A DNA stretch of 35,139 nt from Planctomycetaceae bacterium (GTDB lineage Bacteria > Planctomycetota > Planctomycetia > Planctomycetales > Planctomycetaceae): contig PBOU01000215.1 of NCBI GenBank assembly GCA_002724415.1, forward strand, positions 1 to 35,139, read 5' to 3'. The notes below the pieces were generated by a model, which did no database searches, had not been told where the DNA came from, and saw nothing but the letters and a program-made list of their open reading frames with translations. Of this stretch, positions 32,553 through 35,139 are shown one piece after another. The translations under genes were made by a program, and so were the position numbers. Position 1 is the stretch's first letter, and every line of letters begins with the position of its first letter.

Positions 32553-33665
32553 TCACGCCACCGTTTCCACCCGTCCGCTCTTGCCCGAATCAACAGCCGC
32601 CTGGACCGTGGCGGCGATCTCGCGACTTGTCACGGCGTCCAGGATGCCGCCGCTGCCGGCATCGATGGCCCGGGCAAAATCTTCCATCAACTGATAATCC
32701 AGGTCGATGGCCATCCGCCGATGCCGGAATTCCTGTGGTGCCTGATCGCGGTAATACACGCTGACCTCCGGCCGCGCTTCGCTAATCACCAGCCCACCGG
32801 TTTCACCCAGCACGTGCAACTTGATCTCTCCGATGTCCGGATGCGAGGCGGCACCGATACGACCGATGCACAACGTCGCAACCACCCCGTTCTCCATCTC
32901 CAGCGTCACCGTCGCCAGGTCGTCGACGTCGTTGTCGAAATTGGCCTGGTGAAAATGTGAAGCGGTCCGGGCAAACACCCGCTCAACCCGACTGCCGACC
33001 AGGTGCTGGATGTAGGCCAGAGGATAGATACCCTCGATCTTCAACTCCCCCATCGGATCCACGCCAACACCACCATCGGAACCGTCGGAATGCGCCTCGA
33101 TCTGGCGTTCCAGCCAGTTGATCGGCGGGTCATCCGGCCCGCGACTCCCCTTCGGCGGCCCCGAATCCTTGGCGAAATAGAAGTCGACGTGCAGGGCATA
33201 CGGACGCCCGATGCCGCCGTCCTCGATCACGCGCTTCGCCTCGTTCAATGCCGGCAGGAAATTGCGATTCCACATCATGAATCGCACGTCGTGCTCGGCG
33301 ACCGCCTCGACAACCCGATCGCATTCCGACAGGCGATTTGACATCGGCTTGTCCTGCACGATGTGCAGGCCCAGCGCGGCACATCGCACCACCAGGTCGC
33401 AATGCCGCTCGGCTTCGGAGCTGACAACAGCCACCTGCACATCATGTTCGGCGATCGCCTCCTCGATTCCCCGGACATAGGGAATGCCATGCTCGTCGGC
33501 ATAAAGCTGGTTTCGCTCGTGAACCCAGTCGGGCTGGTCGGCATCGTCGCAGACCACGACCAGGTCAAAGCGTGGATGCACCTCCACTCCATTGGGCACG
33601 TAGGCGTGCTTGACCACGCTGACCACCGCACAACGGAACACTCCGCCGGATTCAACCGAGTTCAT
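32553..33665 (-). CDS. Gfo/Idh/MocA-family oxidoreductase
   Basis: A 370-residue paralogue. The N-terminal Rossmann motif is unusual: MNSVESGGVFRCAVVSVVKHAYVPNG lacks a clean GxGxxG, while VQDKPM (Asp105, Lys106, Pro107) replaces the usual EKP with conserved Lys. The C-terminal domain carries GVGVDPMGELKIEGIYPLAYIQHL. The start is set at ATG 33665 by AGGAG at 33672-33676; the longer frame from 33812 reads the upstream gene's complement-like Pro/Arg shadow. The gene overlaps the stop of the upstream gene by 14 bases, so translation is likely coupled. NAD(P) binding may be weaker than usual because of the altered glycine motif; that is inference. The substrate is unknown. Confidence 0.87.
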   Translation of the reverse strand: MNSVESGGVFRCAVVSVVKHAYVPNGVEVHPRFDLVVVCDDADQPDWVHERNQLYADEHGIPYVRGIEEAIAEHDVQVAVVSSEAERHCDLVVRCAALGLHIVQDKPMSNRLSECDRVVEAVAEHDVRFMMWNRNFLPALNEAKRVIEDGGIGRPYALHVDFYFAKDSGPPKGSRGPDDPPINWLERQIEAHSDGSDGGVGVDPMGELKIEGIYPLAYIQHLVGSRVERVFARTASHFHQANFDNDVDDLATVTLEMENGVVATLCIGRIGAASHPDIGEIKLHVLGETGGLVISEARPEVSVYYRDQAPQEFRHRRMAIDLDYQLMEDFARAIDAGSGGILDAVTSREIAATVQAAVDSGKSGRVETVA

Positions 33666-34491
33666 AGCCGTCTCCTGTTTCGCCCAGCCGCACCGGCTCA
33701 CCCGTCTCGATCGATCGCTCGGCGGCCTCGGCCACCTGCAAGGCGGCCACTGCATCGGCCGGACCCGGAACGGCCCCGCGATCACCATCCACCGCTGCCG
33801 TGAATTCGCCAAGCAGGTTCACCAGGCCCCTCACCCCCTCACCACCGCGAACCGCCCCGGGTTGTCCGCCGGCGTACAGCAGGTGCATGTTGTGGTGATC
33901 GTCTGCGTAGACCGATCCGTCCCCACCGATCAATGACAGGGAGTAATAATCCTCCCCATCGGGAAGCGTGGTGGCGACGTCAACCAGAGCCATCCCGTCG
34001 CCGGGAAATCCCAGGTGCACATGCACGTAGCCACCCGATTCACCCCGGCGAACACCATAGACCTCCGTTGGAAGAGTCCCGAAGAGCCAGTTGGCCAAAT
34101 CGAGCTGGTCGGCCAGGTCCGCCATTCCAATGGGCCGACCGCCGGGCATCCAGCGATGAATTCTCAACAGCCCCAGCGGTCCCAGTGCGCCGTTGGCATT
34201 GACCGCCTGCACTTCCTGGATCGACGGCTGAAACCGTCCGGTGGCGGCCAGCATGACGACGACCCCCTCGGGCGACACGAGTTGTCCGGCATCCACCGGG
34301 CTGGCCAGTGACCCGGGATGCACCAGCACGTGCTGTCCAGCGGCGGCGGCCTGGTTGGCCGCATTGACCCCGTCCACCACAACAGCGTCGGCCGAACCGG
34401 CATCAACGATCGTCACGTGGGCCAGCCTGTCGACGGCCGCCCGCCAATCATCGACCGTCGCAGAACCGGTTCCGGTCAGTCCAATCTTCAT
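33652..34491 (-). CDS. Short, degenerate Gfo/Idh/MocA-like protein
   Basis: A 279-residue protein. It opens with MKIGLTGTGSATVDDW, the start of a Rossmann fold, but is about 90 residues shorter than normal family members. Where the family has EKP, this reads GQHVLVHPGS (His58-Pro59-Gly60), so the conserved Lys is missing. The rest matches the C-terminal half in outline: RIHRWMPGGRPIGMADLADQLDLANWLFG and DYYSLSLIGGDGSVYADD. ATG 34491 is chosen; the 29 extra residues from 34578 read through the intergenic gap. It may be a non-catalytic partner of the intact oxidoreductase downstream, with which it overlaps by 14 bases. It is not obviously a pseudogene: there is no frameshift or internal stop. 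Confidence 0.75.
   Translation of the reverse strand: MKIGLTGTGSATVDDWRAAVDRLAHVTIVDAGSADAVVVDGVNAANQAAAAGQHVLVHPGSLASPVDAGQLVSPEGVVVMLAATGRFQPSIQEVQAVNANGALGPLGLLRIHRWMPGGRPIGMADLADQLDLANWLFGTLPTEVYGVRRGESGGYVHVHLGFPGDGMALVDVATTLPDGEDYYSLSLIGGDGSVYADDHHNMHLLYAGGQPGAVRGGEGVRGLVNLLGEFTAAVDGDRGAVPGPADAVAALQVAEAAERSIETGEPVRLGETGDGYELG
33672..33676 (-). promoter_or_regulatory. Shine-Dalgarno AGGAG fixing the oxidoreductase start
   Basis: AGGAG lies 6 bases before ATG 33665, within the last codons of the upstream gene. It supports the 14-base overlap between the two genes. Confidence 0.7.
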
Positions 34492-34528
34492 GTTTCCGCT
34501 CACGATAAAATCTCGCCCCGCAGGCTCA

Positions 34529-35139
34529 CTAGTCCTCGATCTCCCCGCCAACTCCCGAGGGGAGCAACAGGATGCCAACGGCGCCCAACAGATAGATCAG
34601 GCTCATGATCTTCCCCAGCAACGCGTAATCCTCCTTGAACTGCTGGATCAGGATCGCCCCGGCGAACACGGTCACGGCCGTGATGATCCGGCCAAAGTTG
34701 AAACAGACACCCGCTCCGGTCGATCGGATCCGGGTCACGAACAACTCGGGTAAAAACAGGGGCAACCAGCCAAAGAAAATCCCACTGAAGAATCCCAGGG
34801 CGGCGAATCCGGCCAGGAACTGCCATTCCTCGGGTGTGTGGAACATGTAGACGAATTCGGCACAGAGCAAGCACAGGATACTGGTCAGGAAGTACGTCTT
34901 CTTGCGGCCCACGGCACTCGCAATCACCCCACCCAGGAAGCTGCCGATAATCCCCGTCAGGGATCTCGCCATCCCGATATCGGCCTTGAGGCTGGTTTTG
35001 CCAATTTCCTCGCCGACCTTGTCGGCCCAGGCCTGTGACCAGCTCGAGGCTCCCCAGCCACCCAGCAGTGGCACCGTGGCCAGCAGGATTCCCACCAGGG
35101 TGACCCCGATCAGCCCTGGCTTGAACACGTCCCAGGTTG
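34529..35139 (-). CDS. MFS transporter, C-terminal part (5' truncated by window edge)
   Basis: The frame is open to the last base, so the N-terminal part lies beyond the window; about 203 residues are visible. They form about five hydrophobic helices and carry an MFS-type cytoplasmic loop ASAVGRKKTYF between helices, plus LFVTRIRSTGAGVCFNFGRI, which resembles the E-x-F-P/x-x-x-R-x-x-G motif of sugar and organic-acid/H+ symporters. It probably imports a substrate for the oxidoreductases just downstream, 37 bases away on the same strand; that is inference. GTG 35128 is likely an internal codon. The C-terminus is short and acidic (GGEIED). Confidence 0.85.
   Translation of the reverse strand, partial: TWDVFKPGLIGVTLVGILLATVPLLGGWGASSWSQAWADKVGEEIGKTSLKADIGMARSLTGIIGSFLGGVIASAVGRKKTYFLTSILCLLCAEFVYMFHTPEEWQFLAGFAALGFFSGIFFGWLPLFLPELFVTRIRSTGAGVCFNFGRIITAVTVFAGAILIQQFKEDYALLGKIMSLIYLLGAVGILLLPSGVGGEIED

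Noticed and set aside
32542-32553. Inverted repeat ACCGG-CC-CCGGT at the convergent junction of two oxidoreductase genes, considered as a terminator
   Set aside because: The stem has only a 2-base spacer and no T tract on either strand, so a terminator call is not supported.
33652-34491. Short Gfo/Idh-like gene considered as a pseudogene
   Set aside because: The frame is intact, it overlaps its neighbour by 14 bases and a ribosome site lies inside it, all of which suggest selection.

Overview
The window looks like part of a chromosome from the phylum Planctomycetota. The evidence is three adjacent pairs of DUF1549/DUF1553 and DUF1501 genes, planctomycete-type c-type cytochrome N-termini, two PQQ-type beta-propeller paralogues, an FG-GAP/UnbV-type protein, Tat signals on otherwise cytoplasmic-type enzyme folds, and GC-rich third codon positions. 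No rRNA, tRNA, CRISPR, insertion sequence or phage gene was seen. No gene-free stretch exceeds 300 bases; the longest, about 265 bases at 14509-14773, lies between divergent genes.

Layout. 1-303: 3' end of a protein that runs off the left edge. 300-1238 (-): scpB. 1348-10723 (+): a tight five-gene run of a PQQ-like propeller followed by two DUF1549/DUF1553 + DUF1501 pairs. 10803-14508 (-): a fully overlapping five-gene operon (polytopic Cys-containing membrane protein, NosL/TRASH-like protein, small anchored Cys protein, FtsX/MacB-type permease, LolD-type ATPase). 14774-21610 (+): lipoprotein, GT-C-type glycosyltransferase, FG-GAP/UnbV protein, tandem metallo-beta-lactamase protein. 21607-22119 (-): Nudix hydrolase. 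22287-25191 (+): third DUF1549/DUF1553 + DUF1501 pair. 25217-29870 (-): LeuA-like synthase without its regulatory domain, a thioredoxin-fold protein lacking the first active-site cysteine, and a second PQQ-like propeller. 29982-35139: sugar or sugar-acid catabolism genes (Tat-exported enolase-superfamily dehydratase, three Gfo/Idh/MocA-type proteins of which one looks degenerate, and an MFS transporter cut by the right edge).

The best candidate for an undescribed system is the 10803-14508 operon. Four 1-17 bp overlaps tie together an export-type ABC transporter and three membrane or periplasmic proteins whose conserved-looking features are cysteines and histidines. The NosL-like member suggests metal (copper) or thiol handling outside the cytoplasm, but no nosZ is visible, so the substrate is unknown. 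Secondary points of interest are the metallo-beta-lactamase protein with one intact and one pseudo-active half, the GxxC thioredoxin-fold protein, and the translationally coupled intact/degenerate oxidoreductase pair. All functional calls come from reading motifs by eye; no database search was run.
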